This document shows, one piece after another, positions 11,471 through 23,630 of a DNA stretch of 64,000 nt. The translations under genes and the position numbers were made by a program. The DNA is taken from contig NC_133658.1 of NCBI RefSeq assembly GCF_037893015.1, positions 19,030,583 to 19,094,582 on the forward strand, in the 5' to 3' direction. Position 1 is the first letter of the stretch. Each line of letters begins with the position of its first letter. The notes under the pieces were generated by a model. It saw nothing but the letters and a program-made list of their open reading frames with translations, was not told the DNA's origin and searched no databases. The stretch comes from Macrotis lagotis. Taxonomy: Eukaryota > Chordata > Mammalia > Peramelemorphia > Peramelidae.

Positions 11471-12529
11471 TTTCAAGTTACAAAATTTCCTTCCACTCCA
11501 GTTTTTTCAGCCTTTTTATTTTATTTGATGGAATCTTATAGTCCCATAGTTTCATTGGTTTCTGTTTCTTCAATTGTAATTTTTAGGAGTTTATTTTCTT
11601 CAATTAATTTTGTGTTTTCTTTTCCAGTTGGATATGTTTTCTTTTAATGGCATTGCTTGCTTTTGTCAAATTTTTCATAACTTTCCTGTATGATTCTCAT
11701 TTCTTTTCTCCATTTTTCTTCCTCTCTTCTTTGATTTATATATATAAATGTATATATGTATATACATATATATATATGTATGTATATATGTATGTATATA
11801 TATTTTAAGCTTGTCTATGACCTTTTGGATTGGAGTCCAATTCATAGACTCTTTTGGGACTTCCCCTGTGAGTAATTTTTCATTGATTTCTTCTTCCGAC
11901 ATGGCATTGTTGTCATTTTTATCCACAAGGTAGTTTTCCATAGTGTACATTCTTTTAGCTTTCTTTGTTCATCTCTATTGTTTGAGGTCTGCTACTAGGT
12001 TATAGGGTGTATAGATCCAAACTTTTTAGTCTGGGACTGGGATATGATCCCTGGCTTGCAGATGTTGCCTACACAGTCTAGTCTTGTCTTTGCAAATTTT
12101 ATGTCCTCCTTTATTTTCAAGTTCTGCCTATGCAATGGTTTGTTCCCAACCCAGTTCTGTCTTTTGCCCATTAGTCCTAGGGTTCAGACTTTGTTTGGAG
12201 TTGGGACTTTCCCTGCTGGCTTGCTATCTAGCTGCCAGAACCTATGCTGTTGTTGAACTGTACAGATCTGGACTACATCGTGGCTTAGACTCCCACTTAC
12301 TTTTCACTTCTACAGCCTCACTTGGCTTTACTTCCCCATTTACCCAAAAGAGACAGACCTCCCCCACTAAAGATCCTTCATGATGTCCACTGTTGAAAAC
12401 TTCTTTGGATCTTCTCTTTTTCTTGGTGGGATCTGTAGTTTTAATGTCTATGCAGAGACTTCATTATCTTTGGTAGGGCAAAGCTCTGGGAGCAGGTTAC
12501 CTTCATGCCACCATCTTTTCTCCATTTCT
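11319..12529 (-). mobile_element. Internally deleted LINE inserted in the SINE
   Basis: About 1.2 kb flanked by ccttcattctt at 11308-11318 and 12530-12540. On the minus strand it starts with an L1-like 5' leader ('gagaaatggagaaaagatgg'), then an ORF1 amino-terminal part (11950-11675, with EEEINEKLLTGEVPKES), then jumps near 11510 to an L1-like 3' end with an A-rich tail. RRM, C-terminal domain and ORF2 are missing. Confidence 0.7.
11424..11462. repeat. AT microsatellite
   Basis: About 19 AT units inside the LINE-derived insertion. A second TATG/TA tract is at 11738-11805. Confidence 0.95.
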
Positions 12530-12848
12530 CCTTCATTCTTGAAGAAGACCATGACATCAGGGAGGTGATATCATGACAAGAACATGAATGGGATTTGAGT
12601 ATGGCAGGGCTCTGCTAGGTCACCAACCTCAATCTCTCCTCCAGAATCATCTGGGTTCAATGACCAGATATGGATCAGGATGACTGGAGATGGTCCTGGA
12701 TGTGAGGCAGTCAGGATTAGGTGGCTTGCCCAGGGTCACACAGTTAGGTATTGCCAAGTTCTGGGGCCAGATTCAAACTCCTGTCCTCCTGACTCCAAGG
12801 TCAGGGCTCTATCCATTGAATCATCTAGGTTCCCTTATTTACCTTTAA

Positions 12849-13985
12849 TGATTCTCTTGAATCTTGTATTTAAAAAAATCAAATGTTCTATTCAGCTCTG
12901 GCCTTTTCATTAAGAATGTTTGATAGTTCTCTATTTCATTAAGTTTCAGTTTTTTGAAGGAATAATTTCAGTTTTCCTGGGTAGGTTATTCTTAGTTGAA
13001 TTCCAGATCTTTTTGCCTTCAGATTATCACATTTCAAACTCTCTAATCCTTTACTAAAATAACTGCTAAATCTCGTGTGAAACTAAATGTGACAACAAAG
13101 TATTTAATTGATTTATTTTTAGCTGCTTGAAGCATTTTCTGTTTGACATGAGAACTTTGGAATTTGACCATAAAACCTCTTAGAATTTTCATTTTGGATA
13201 CTTGTTCAGGTGGGGAACATTCAGTTATTTCTATTTCTATTTTATCCTCTGGTTTGAGGCTTTCTAGTAATCTAGTATTTCTTAAATTATCTTTTCTCAA
13301 TATATTTTCTAAGTCAGTTATTTTTCTATGGAATATTTCATATTTTCTTCTCTTTTTGTAATCTTTTGAATTTGTTTCATGCTGTTTCATGGAGTCATTA
13401 GTTTCCACTTGCCCAGTTGTAATGTTTAAGCAATCATTTTCCTCAGAGAGCTTTTGTACCTCTTTTTCCATTTGACAATTTTGCTTTTAAAGAAGTTATT
13501 TTCATCCATGAACTTTTGTACTATTTTGCACTATTTTTGTACTATTTCTCCCTTTTTTCTCCCTTTTTTTCAGAACTAGTTCTGGGATCTTTGGAAGTTT
13601 TTGGTGATTTCAAGGTGGTGTGGTCACTAAAGGAAAGTAGAGTCACTGATCTCCTGGTCCTTGATCCTTTGGGATTGCAATAGATACTGTTCACGATCCC
13701 TGTTGCTGCTTCTGTTGCCACCATCTGGTCCTACCACCGGTTTTTCATCCACACAGTTTCTGGGCTAGCTGCCTCCCCCATGTCTCAGATTTCACTTTCT
13801 GATCTCCTATATGGACTTGGGCTGGAAGAATGTCCTACTTTGATCTTTTGTTCTTCTCTCCTCTCAAGAATGTGATTTGAGGTATTGCTTGAAAGTTGTT
13901 TGGATTGTTCAGAGGGAAATGTTGGGAGAGTTCAGCTGAGCTCTTTCTCTACTTTACCATCTTGGCTCTGACCCCTCTAATAGCC
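12849..13985 (-). pseudogene. ORF1 and 5' leader of the host L1
   Basis: On the minus strand, 13471-13043 is open and shows a coiled coil (EKEVQKLSEENDCL), then RRM blocks (LRKDNLRNTRLLE, FQSSHVKQKMLQAA). Decayed C-terminal domain continues to about 12850. The 5' border near 13985 reads ggggtcagagccaagatgg, like the start of the 31.24 kb element. Confidence 0.75.
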
Positions 13986-14029
13986 TTTATTAAACATCTG
14001 TTATATCCTAGGACCTCTTCTGTGAAAGA

Positions 14030-14420
14030 AACTGAAGTCCAGGGAGGTTTAATGAATGTTGGACCTAGAATCATAAAGATCTGTGTTCAAATCTAACCTC
14101 AGGCAGTTTATGAAGTCACACAACCTCTGTTTGCTTTAGTTTCCTCATTTGTAAAATGCAGATAAAGATCTCATTGTCCTCCAAGGTTTATTGTCAACAT
14201 TGGGATTATAGGATTCTATCATTATTGGACCATAATCCTACAAATGGAAGGGCTACCAGAGCCATATAGTCCAATTCCTTCATTTTTTATTGCAAGCCAC
14301 TAGGGCTCCCTCAGGTGAAGTTACTTGTCCAAAGTCAGATCCCATTAGATGGATCGAACCCACGTCATCTAACTCTAATGCCTGTGGCTTTCCTATTTTA
14401 TTCCCAGATTGGCCTTCTAC
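14030..14420. repeat. MIR-like fragments
   Basis: 'ggttcaaatctaacctcagg' like text with 'ctttagtttcctcatttgta' (plus, 14070-14190), and 'gaagttacttgtccaaagtc' (14315-14400). Both are old and diverged. Confidence 0.55.
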
Positions 14421-15085
14421 TTCACAGCTGAGGTTTCCAGCAGCAGCTAAAATCAATGATCAAGGATTGGAATTTACCCTGGCCAGCAAGCTAATTTCTT
14501 ACCTTTTACTTAAAAGCACATTATTTTAAAAAAAGGAAAGAGAAAACACGATCAGCCCTAACATGACCCTGCCAGGGTCTTAGGTTTCTGCTAACCTAGT
14601 CATCAGGGCTGAACTTGGTGGGGCCAGGGGTCTCCTGGGGCTTTCGCTGGGCAAACCTGTGAAAAAGAGCCCTTCCAAACTTCACTCCTTTAATCTTCCC
14701 ACGCTAAAGCCTGAAACTTTTCATCAGGGTTGACTGAACAGTACATGGAGGTCTTCTGTCAGCCCTTTGTTCTGAAACCCATTTGTTTCCTTCACCTCCC
14801 ACCCTAAACCAAATGGACACTGAAAGCTATCTCTACTTAAAAACAACAACAGCCAAACTCTCCTCCTCCCCATCTGATTCTAACTGCTGCCCAAAGCTTT
14901 CTGAAAAGGAGGAGGATTAAGGTCCCTCTGATTCTCAAATTCTGGGACCACAATACACCTGCTGCCTCCTTTGCCCCTACAATCAATCTCTTCAAGCTTC
15001 CTAATGATGGTATCATGTATTGGTTCCTAAGGACTCAAATAAATGGACTATTTGATAATTTCCCTAAGCAGTTAGCATCATTCTG
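14421..15085. other. Unrecognised non-repetitive sequence
   Basis: Base composition is more balanced than its surroundings, but no exon, domain or repeat was recognised. Confidence 0.4.
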
Positions 15086-15089
15086 ATCA

Positions 15090-15340
15090 TAGAGTCATTA
15101 TTATTGCTACTGTGAAAAGTATTTATATGGTATAAATCACTTTACATATCTCATTTCATTGTCCCCCAACCCTATGAAAAAGGGGTTATTATTGTCTCCA
15201 TTTTATAGATGAGGAAACCAGAACTGAGAGAAGTCAGAAGACTTGTCCAAAGTTCACACACCTAGTAAATGTCTCAGGTAAGACTCAAACATGGATCTTC
15301 ATGTCTCCAAGTCCAATTCTACTCACTGTAGCACATTTAT
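15090..15340 (-). repeat. MIR-like SINE
   Basis: 'ccattttatagatgaggaaa', 'gacttgtccaaagttcacac' and a degenerate tail are the antisense MIR core. Confidence 0.65.
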
Positions 15341-15649
15341 TAACAGTGACTATAAATGACAAACCTCCTGCAAGTTGCAAGGTATTCAAAGAAGAAGATA
15401 GAATATCTGAAAAATCAAGTGGTGCTTATACAAGAAATGCCCTGGTCTTGTTTTGTGTCTCTTTACAAGCTCACAGGGCCCTTTGAAATACTTTCTCATG
15501 CACCTACTAAGACTTTGCAGGAAATGGGATAGGAAGGTCTTCACCTTCACCTGTTGCCATTGCTCTGTTTTTGTTTTTTTTTTTGCTGATTTGACCCAAC
15601 TACTTTCCAGCAATTACAAAACTGAGATGCATATGGGGTTCTAATTTCT

Positions 15650-16500
15650 AGCATATATTCCAATAGGCCACCACTGCCATATGGCAAAAGACCTCCTACA
15701 AAATATAGGGATATTCCTGATGGATAAGTAGTCATAGGACATGAGCAGACACTTTTTGAAGGGAACAATCCAGGCTATCCACAACCATAGAAAAAAATGT
15801 AAATCACTAAAAATTAGACAAGTGAAAACTGAATCAGATCTAGGGTTCCATTCCCAAAGATAGCATAGATGACCAAAAAGTAAAATTACAAGCATTGGAG
15901 GGGCTGTAGAAAATAGATATGTTTGTGCATTATTGATAGAGCTGTGATTTGGGTAAAGAGCAATTTGAAAATATTCTACAACCTGTTCATAGCCTTAGAT
16001 CTAAGACCTTTACTAGGTCTATGCATCAAAGAAAAGAGAAAAACAATCAGTATGTATAAAATATTTAAAATTTCTCCTTTATAGTGGGCAAAAATTAAAC
16101 ACTAAAAAGGTCTCCTATTGGGGAGGCTAAATAAATTATACTATGTGCATGCAATGAAATTACCATTCAGACTTATGCCAAAAAGTGTTGAAATGGGCAG
16201 TTTCAGAAAAAAAAATGGGAAGACAATTCTGAAGTATTGATATATGATGTGAGCAGTACTAGGAGGATGGTTTATGTATGTGATGATAACATTCTAGAGA
16301 AAGCAACTTTGAAAAGCCATATTACTCTGATCTGAGACATAAGAAGTATCTTCAGAGGGTTGGAAACTACTGACAATCTGCAAGTGACAAAATTAATGAT
16401 TGGATTTTCTGGGCTAGTATTAGATAGCACAACAGAATTTTGAATGTAGCCTAATTGAATAATCATTAGGTAGTTTAATGGTTATCTCAAAGTGGGCAAC
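15650..16500 (+). mobile_element. L1 3' region fragment, diverged
   Basis: The order 'gacatgagcagacacttttt', 'gctatccacaaccatagaaa', 'aaatcactaaaaattagaca', 'attggaggggctgtagaaaa', 'gcattattgatagagctgtg' and 'ctaggtctatgcatcaaaga' follows the widely shared L1 end-of-ORF2/3' region. No reading frame survives. Confidence 0.75.
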
Positions 16501-17397
16501 TCACCAGAGTATATTCTCCTAATACTTTAAGAAAGTAGTCTTGGGAAGACCATTTATCCCAAGATTGGGAAAGTTTACTTTACAACAGGCAGAGAGCTAA
16601 GTCTTTGACCAAAGATTGGCTCATGAGATAGATATTTGATCACAAGTGCTCCTTCCCCTTAGGAGACTGGTCCGCTGACCAAGATGAGAACTTTGCTCAT
16701 TCGAGTATGAACCAATGAGTTTAACCCACTTCTCCAAGGAAATAGTAACCACTGATTACATAGAGTAGATATGTTTATAGAACCTAGATTTCCATAAAAC
16801 TAGACGGTAACCAATGTCTATGCTTTCTCATGTTTGTAAATAGGGACTGGGGAAATAGAGAGGTGACCTTGGACTACATGAATTCCACTGGCCATTTTGA
16901 TTCTAACATTATAATTAAGGTGGTCCTTTCACCTAGCATTTTCTCTGTTTCCAAGGGACCAGATTTTATCATATGAGAATACCCTGCAACTTTTGCCAAG
17001 ACTAAAATCTGCTCTTACAGTTTCTGTTTCCTCAGATGACAATCCTTCTTCCACATGACATTTCTAAGGTATTCGTTCTTCTTCCATCTTCAATGTAAAG
17101 TTCAATGTTCTAACATTCTCTGTGTTAAGGCCCTTCTCAGTCCTGATTTTCAACTTCTTGCTCTGATAGTGTTTGCTCATATCTCTTCCCACCTCTGATC
17201 CTCTCTGTTCTTAAGTTCCTTCCTAGCTTTGACATTCGGTACTTAATGTTCCAAAGTCCCTTTCAACTCTGACAATCTGTTTTTAGATTCCTCTGAACTC
17301 TGACATTCTATGTTCTAAGACCCTTCCCAGCTCTAATATTCCAGCATTCTTCTCCTCTAACAGCCTTCCTTCCCTGCCATTCTATTTTCTTTTATGT

Positions 17398-17600
17398 AAA
17401 TTTTAAAAAACATTTTAAAAATTTTTTTTCCATCTACATGCAAAGATAGTTTTCAACAATCATTCTTGTAAGGTTTTGAGATTCACATTTTCCCCTTTCC
17501 TCCCCTCCTCCCTCTGACAGAAAGCAACCTAATATAAGGTTATATGGGTATAACTATGTTAAACATAGATCCATATTAATCATCTGACTTTCTATTTTCA
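17398..17600 (-). mobile_element. L1 3' end (antisense)
   Basis: T-rich start, 'ttgtaaggttttgagattca', C/T-rich stretch and 'taatataaggttatatgggt' match the reverse complement of the L1 tail at 38500-38735. Confidence 0.7.
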
Positions 17601-17729
17601 GAGACTTCAATTACCTCTTTAGATTTTAAGGTCTCTTCATTTTCTGGCATTCTTTGTTCTAAAAGATCCCTTTCCAATTCTTACCAGACATATATAATGT
17701 CCTTGCATGGATGTGATTTATTTACTTTA

Positions 17730-17876
17730 TTTTTTTTTTTGCAAGGCAAATGGGGTTAAGTCACTTGCCTAAGGCCACACAGCTACGTCATTATTAAGTG
17801 TCCGAGGCTGGATTTGAACTCGGGTCCTCTTGACTCCAGGGCTGGTGCTCTATCTACTGTGCCACCTAGCCATCCT
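17730..17876 (-). repeat. WSINE1-like SINE
   Basis: A complete antisense copy with a T run at 17729-17740. The flanks att(t/c)atttacttta near 17717-17729 and 17878-17892 look like a target-site duplication. Confidence 0.85.
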
Positions 17877-18293
17877 AATCTATTTACTTTAAAAGACTTT
17901 CTAATTTAAAGTTTTTTGCCAAGGTATATCAGAGTCCTTCACAGACACTGGAGCTTAGATAGTTGAGCCAGGGCTTTAGTCCTTTCAGGTCTATCTCCAG
18001 CGAGTGGGCTTTGAAAAGTTCAAGTTGACCTCCAATCTCCCCATCCTGAATTTCTTCTTTTGGAAAAAAGAAATGATTAGTCTGTAGAATAAGAAGGAAA
18101 AGAGATTTAATCCAAAGAGAGAAGAGATTTGGCTACTCCACCAATTTCACTATTACAGAAACTTATCTTTGAACAAGAAATCCATTTGCAAGAGAACAAG
18201 CTAATTATATACTTGTAAGCACGGCTCAATCTCCCATTTCATGGAAAGCACGTGGGAGAAGAGGCTAAATCATCTCTAAGACATCGGGGGCTG

Positions 18294-18500
18294 TAATGTG
18301 TCTGTGTGTGTGTGTATGTGATAGCTCAAGGTTATTTATCCTTGCTACTTACACATCAAATGGCTCCCTTAAGAATCTCCTAAATGAAAAACTCAACAGA
18401 AATGGAATGAATAAAGTGGTGAATAGAAAGGTCAAGATAGCAGAACATTTCACACATACATACACACACACACACACACACATTCACACATACACACATA
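18294..18500. repeat. TG and CA microsatellites
   Basis: A short (TG)n at 18299-18320 and a (CA)n at 18453-18500, separated by 130 bp of ordinary sequence. Confidence 0.9.
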
Positions 18501-18849
18501 GTATAATACATTGCCAGATTGTTATTTTTTCTTGGAGCTATCTCCCTATCAATCTTGTCTGTTTTCATTTCAGAATTTCTGACCTAGAAACAATAGGTCA
18601 TAATTTTATAGCCCAGGACAGTATTTAGCATTCATAGGTGAAAACGACAACACTTAAAAGGTGGAGGAAGTTGGAATTACTCCCATTTTGAAGATGGGGA
18701 GACTGAGGTTATAGAAGATGCTCAGGATCATACAGGTAAGTGAAAGGTCACCCCAAGTACCAATCATTTCCAGGTGAAAGGGAAAGAACGTTCTTAGCCA
18801 CATACTGAAAAATCGGCATGGAATCTGAGATTAGTTAAGTAGGCTTTGG

Positions 18850-19130
18850 TTGGTTCTTGCCCTTTGTCATTGAAGAAGACCAAAATGACATCACTATGTT
18901 AGAGACAAAAATGACAGTGTCTGACTATGGCTGATCAGACCAAGATGAGATCGGAATGTTCCACCATCGGTTGGACACAGATAGTCCTTGTGAACAACTG
19001 GGGTGGGTGCTCTGAACTTAGACATCTCATGTTTCCTTTGAGATTATTTCCATTCTGCCTTCCTCATTAAGCACAGCCTCTGCCCTGCGGTGGGCACACC
19101 ATGCCAGGCAGTCCTGTGCTAGTGTCCCTA
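18850..19130. repeat. SINE of a second type, partial
   Basis: 'gttcttgccctttgtcattgaagaagacc' starts like the CORE-SINE tail, then diverges ('ggctgatcagaccaagatga', 'ggttggacacagatagtcct'). The same opening recurs at 20310-20365. The family is not identified with certainty. Confidence 0.5.
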
Positions 19131-19654
19131 ATTAAAACCTGGTAAAACCAGATGAGTAGTTAACAAAAAATGACTGAAGATTGAAAGTCCTATGAGGCAG
19201 TACAGAAAGAAGTTAGTTAAACACAAAACTTTCAAATAATATGGAATGTCTGACTCCAAGCGCATTGGTACTGCCTCTCTCCTCACTGGTAAAGATGAAT
19301 GTCCTATACATTCATTGGAGAAAGAAAATCGATAGGTTATAAAGGTTCTGTGGATATAATAGGTGAAAAATAGACAATAAAGGGTGTGTGACCCTTGATA
19401 AGTTGTTGATCTTCCTCTGTATTAGTTTTCACACTGGAGATAGAAGGACATTTGACTAGTAATGAGTTCATTAAGAGTCCTCCAGTGTTAACCTCTCTGT
19501 TATTATTTGAGATTATCCTGGGGGTCATGGTGAATAGAATTCTGAACTTGGAGTCAGGAAACTGATTTCAAATTTAGCCTCAGAAAATATCTAGTTTTTG
19601 TGCAAATTTCTTAATCACTGTCTTCCTCAGTTTCCTCATTAGTAAAATGAGGCA

Positions 19655-20010
19655 ACTAAGTGTTTTGTGGATAGAGTGACAGCCCTGGAGTCAGGAAGAC
19701 AAGAATTCAAATCCAGTTTCAGACACTAGCTGTGTGACCCTGGTCAAGTCAATTCATAGTGTTTACCTCAGTTTCCCCCTTAGTGAGATGAAGCAATGAG
19801 GTGCACTATGGCTAGAGTGCTAGCCCAGGAAGACTTTAGCTTCAGGCACTTACTAGCTGTGTGACCCTAGCCAAGTCACTTCACCCTGTTTGCCTCAGTT
19901 TCCTAACCTACAAAGTTAACTAGGGATGGAAGCGACAAACCACTCTGTTATCTCTGCCAAGAAAACCTCAAACGGGGTCTCAAATGAGAGTCAAACATGA
20001 TTGTACAACA
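19655..20010 (+). repeat. Two CORE-SINE copies in tandem
   Basis: The first (about 19660-19790) has 'gtggatagagtgacagccct' and 'tagctgtgtgaccctggtca'. The second (about 19795-20010) ends with 'gccaagaaaacctcaaacgg', the full-length tail. Confidence 0.75.
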
Positions 20011-20654
20011 AAAACATAGTCTTCCAAGGAAGATAATCCTAAATTAAGAAAAGTCCAAATTTAAATGTGAAGTTTGCCCCCTAGTGAAATACACTGGAAA
20101 GACACATAGCCAGATCATGTCTTGATTTCCTCTTCTGTTGGATTAGCCCATTACTCCAGCTTTGAGTGCCATCTGGTGGACTTTTCATATTTGGTATGTT
20201 GCAGTAATTCTCCAAAATCCAACTCCTATGAAAAATGGGGAGATCCAAGATATACTTAAGCCAAAATGGACAACAAAAGTTGCTCTCATAAATTATGCCC
20301 TCATTCACTTGATTGGTTCTTGTCGTCCATTACTGAAGAAGACCAACAGGATGTCATTTACCAAGTTGATGATAAAGGAATCCAGATGTCTTAAAAGTCT
20401 TTTAACAACTGAACAAATCCAATGATATGAAAATAAATAGAAATGAACATATAATTTTGCACAGGCTAAAACAATAAAATGATTATGTAAATATAAGGAT
20501 AGACAAATGAGGCAAGACTATTACTCACAAGATTTGAGTAACTGGCAGTTCAAAATAAGGAAACATTTATTTTTTTAGTTTTTTTTTGGAAACGTTTATT
20601 TTTAAGCAATTTTTTACTGATTTTTATTAAAAATATCATTTACTTATGCCATTC

Positions 20655-20860
20655 AGAACAACTAGGTATTGTAGTGGACAGAGTACTAGACTTGGAATCA
20701 GGAAGACTCATCTTTGTGAGTTCAAATCCAGTCTAAGATATTTCCTTCCCTGTCCCTCGTCTCCCTAGAGAGCTAAATCATCATTTTTCATAAAGCATCA
20801 AAAGGGAGAAAACAGTTTAGCAAAACTAGCTAGGTAATTGAACATGACTGACATTGTAAG
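20655..20860 (+). repeat. CORE-SINE, degraded
   Basis: 'caactaggtattgtagtgga' and 'cagagtactagacttggaat' head, with a weak tail to about 20855. Confidence 0.65.
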
Positions 20861-20907
20861 TTGCGTTCCATAACCCACTCGACTCCCGGCATTAAAGGAG
20901 GGGCACT

Positions 20908-21035
20908 TTATTTCTTTTTCTTTTTACAAGGCAGTGGGGTTAAAGTGACTTGCCCAAGGTCACGCAGCAAAGTAAGTATATATGTCCTATTTGAACTTAG
21001 GTCCTCCTAGTACTCTATTGAGCCGCCTAGGCTGG
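20908..21035 (-). repeat. WSINE1-like SINE, diverged
   Basis: 'ttacaaggcagtggggttaa' and 'gacttgcccaaggtcacgca' in antisense. The head is shortened. Confidence 0.7.
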
Positions 21036-21477
21036 CTCTTTCTAATATCTCTTCCTTAGGCTCAAAATTACTAATTAACATTCAGAGTAATTTCAAATTT
21101 GTTAGTGTTATTGTCTTCCACTTCCACTATGATTTAGGACAAATTTGCGATATGCTAGATAAGGGTTGCTGCCTGTTTTTTTGAGACTTATCATTCTATT
21201 AATGAACTTCCAGTATGGAAAATCTCTCCACCTCCCTCCAGATAGACAACTTTCTATAACCTGGGGAGCTATCTGAATCCCTTAGGGGGAGGTTCATTTG
21301 CCCAAAGACTCACAGCTACTATATCTGGGAGATAAGGCTTGAATCCAGGATTTCTTGGCTCTGTTATGATCCCTTTATCTACTGTATCAAGCTTCACATA
21401 GCAGATAATTGTTAATAATGATGATGGAGATGCTAGAAATAATATAAAGCTGATATCTTATTCAAAAATTAATGATT

Positions 21478-21602
21478 TGGGGGCAGCTAGGTGGTATAGT
21501 CTGAAGTCAGGAGTAAATGTGGCTTCAGATACTTAATCATTACCTAGCTGTGTGACTTTGAACAAGTTACTTAACCCCATTGCCTTGCAAAAATAAAAAA
21601 AA
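21478..21602 (+). repeat. WSINE1-like SINE, internally shortened
   Basis: 'gggggcagctaggtggtata' to 'ccttgcaaaaataaaaaaaa'. About 25 bp are missing after the head. Confidence 0.8.
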
Positions 21603-21639
21603 TACTCAAAAAACCAATTATTTGAATTACCTGTGCAAT

Positions 21640-21895
21640 TGACAGCTAGGTTATTCAATGGGTAGGGCACCAGACCTGAGTCAGAAAGATTCCTTTTACT
21701 GAATTCAAATCCATCCTCAAACACTTATTCACTGTATGACCCTGGGCAAGTCATTTAACCCTGTTTTCCTCAGTTTCCTCATCTGAAAAATGAGTTGGAG
21801 AAACAAATGATAAAGCTCTCCAGTATCTTTGCCAGAAAAATGCCAAGTGTGATCACAAAGAGACAGGCACAACTGAACACAACAACAATGTGAAA
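21640..21895 (+). repeat. CORE-SINE, near full length
   Basis: 'gacagctaggttattcaatg' head, 'gggcaagtcatttaaccctg' core, and the tail 'cagtatctttgccagaaaaa'. Confidence 0.75.
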
Positions 21896-21969
21896 GCTAG
21901 GGAGACAGTTTAAAACAATATATGTGGATTCAGAAATCATCCTGACAGAGAAGATAACTGAATCCAAGG

Positions 21970-22110
21970 GATGAGATAATTAAAGGGAAATAGTAAGAAA
22001 GAGAAGTAGGTTTAGGATAGAGCTTTGGGGAACACCCACAGTGGCCTGGATGAGAACCTTGCAAAAGAGATGACAGATAGGTAGGAAGTGAACCAAGACA
22101 GAACAATGTA
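21970..22110 (+). repeat. Ancient interspersed repeat fragment
   Basis: 'tagagctttggggaacaccc' is a phrase shared with the 39.0-39.6 kb repeat. Family not named. Confidence 0.4.
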
Positions 22111-22300
22111 ATGGAAAATCTATCTTATTTCATTTCATCTGAAAAAAATATTACCATAAGGTAAATACTACTGATAATACTATTCTTTTTTTTACAGAAA
22201 ACAATAAAGGGAAGGTAATTTAAGTCAAATGTTCCCAAGGCAAGGTTCTTTGTTTATGTTAAAGAGCTCATAGTAGTCAGAAATAGTCTCATAGTCTTTT

Positions 22301-22460
22301 TTTTTTTTAGGTTTTTTATTTTGTAAGGCAAACAGGGTTAAGTGGCTTGCCCAAGGCCACACAGCTAGGTAATTATTAAGTGTCTGAGACTGGATTTGAA
22401 CCCAGGTACTCCTGACTCCAGGGCCGGTGCTTTATCCACTACACCACCTAGCTGCCCCTG
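22301..22460 (-). repeat. WSINE1-like SINE with 15-bp target-site duplication
   Basis: A full antisense copy. gtctcatagtctttt is perfect at 22286-22300 and 22461-22475. Confidence 0.92.
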
Positions 22461-22919
22461 GTCTCATAGTCTTTTGCCCTGGTTCTGACATCCCTTGGAG
22501 AATTGTTGGTAGTTTAATGTATGATGTTTTGGGATGGATATTGATGTATTGGATTGAATTGAGAATAAGATGACTTTAATAGTTTTGTTACTATACTGAA
22601 CTTACTTTCCCCATCTGAGTCTCACTTTCTTCATCTATAAAATGGGTATGATACTTTCTCAATCCTCAGATGGTGCCTGAGAAAGAACTTTGTATGGTAG
22701 TAGGAGACCTGGTTCAGGTTGTGTTTAAAAAGGATCTTTCCAATTTCAAGACTATGGGATTACTCAACTTTAGAATGGTCTTTGCTTTGGAGATTTGGTA
22801 TCCATATAACTGGGCTCCTTCTTGTCTGGCTCTGTCAAAGCACAGATATTAGAAATCATAAAAGTTGACAGTTTTGGAAGACTTTAAAGTTTACAAAGTA
22901 CTTACCATTTATTGCTTCC

Positions 22920-23630
22920 ATGGGATCCCTCATCTAAACACCTTAGGGACTGTTTAATCCATCTTCTCATCCTATGGGTAAGGAAACTGAGGCCCAGGGA
23001 GCTGAAGGGACTTCCCCAAGGTCAGGTGGGCAATAAGGAACATCAGTGAAATTGGAATCAATTTATTTTGACTTGGGAGCCTCACAATAACACTGGAACC
23101 TAATTAGTAGAGTTGTTAGGATGTTTATTTTGTAGATGATAAAAGAGGCTACAAGGGCAACACATTTCCTTGTGTCTGACTGCTTTTTCAGATCAATGAA
23201 TTTTCAAGCAAATAATATAATAATAGCTAATATTTATATGGCTCTTACTGTGTTCCAGGAGCTCTGTTGCTCCTCTAAAAATTATTATCTCATTTATTCC
23301 TTACCACACCCCTACAAGGTATGACTCATTTGCCCAGGATCACACGAGTAGTCTCAAAATCTGAATTTGAACTCAGGATTTTCTGGCACTTGACCCAGAA
23401 TTCTATCCTCTGCTGTTCAATTGAGCTGCCCAATCCAATCAATAAAGTCATAAGATCCTAAGTTAGACAGTATTCCAGAGGCAACATAGTCAAACTTCTT
23501 CATTTTACAGATGAGGAAACTGAGAGCTAGAGAGATAAACTTGCTTTTTCACACTGTTAGTTAACAGATAAGGGACTAGATGACCCCAGGTTCTCTGATT
23601 ATGAGACTCAATCCTTTCCACTGAACTAAG
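22920..23630. repeat. MIR-like fragments
   Basis: 'aaggaaactgaggcccaggg' (22980-23040), 'tgcccaggatcacacgagta' (23320-23430) and 'cattttacagatgaggaaac' (23500-23620), all antisense and old. Confidence 0.6.

Larger units (their letters stand above)
11301..12838 (-). repeat. CORE-SINE (antisense) split by a LINE-derived element
   Basis: The start 'agtttggccttcattctt' (11301-11318) continues at 12541 with 'gaagaagaccatgacatc' and ends with the reversed tRNA-like head at 12838. The SINE is flanked by ttacctttTaa at 11290-11300 and ttacctttaa at 12839-12848 (one base gap), and the L1 text resumes after it. Confidence 0.75.
5690..13985 (-). mobile_element. Degenerate L1 (LINE-1) with nested insertions
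   Basis: The minus strand reads, from high to low coordinate, as an L1: a 5' start near 13985 ('cagagccaagatgg' type), ORF1 remnant (13471-13043 and on to 12849), inter-ORF spacer (11290-11181 and 8410-8030), and ORF2 endonuclease and reverse transcriptase as far as the AFD motif near 5715. It is broken by three insertions: 7199-7653, 8427-11164 and 11301-12838. The part of ORF2 after the first RT catalytic motif is missing, so the copy cannot be active. Recognition of ORF2 rests on remembered marsupial L1 sequence and weakly conserved reading frames; element borders are approximate. Confidence 0.8.

Noticed and set aside
14290..14529. 79-codon plus-strand frame
   Set aside because: Overlaps a MIR-like antisense fragment and shows no conserved motif.
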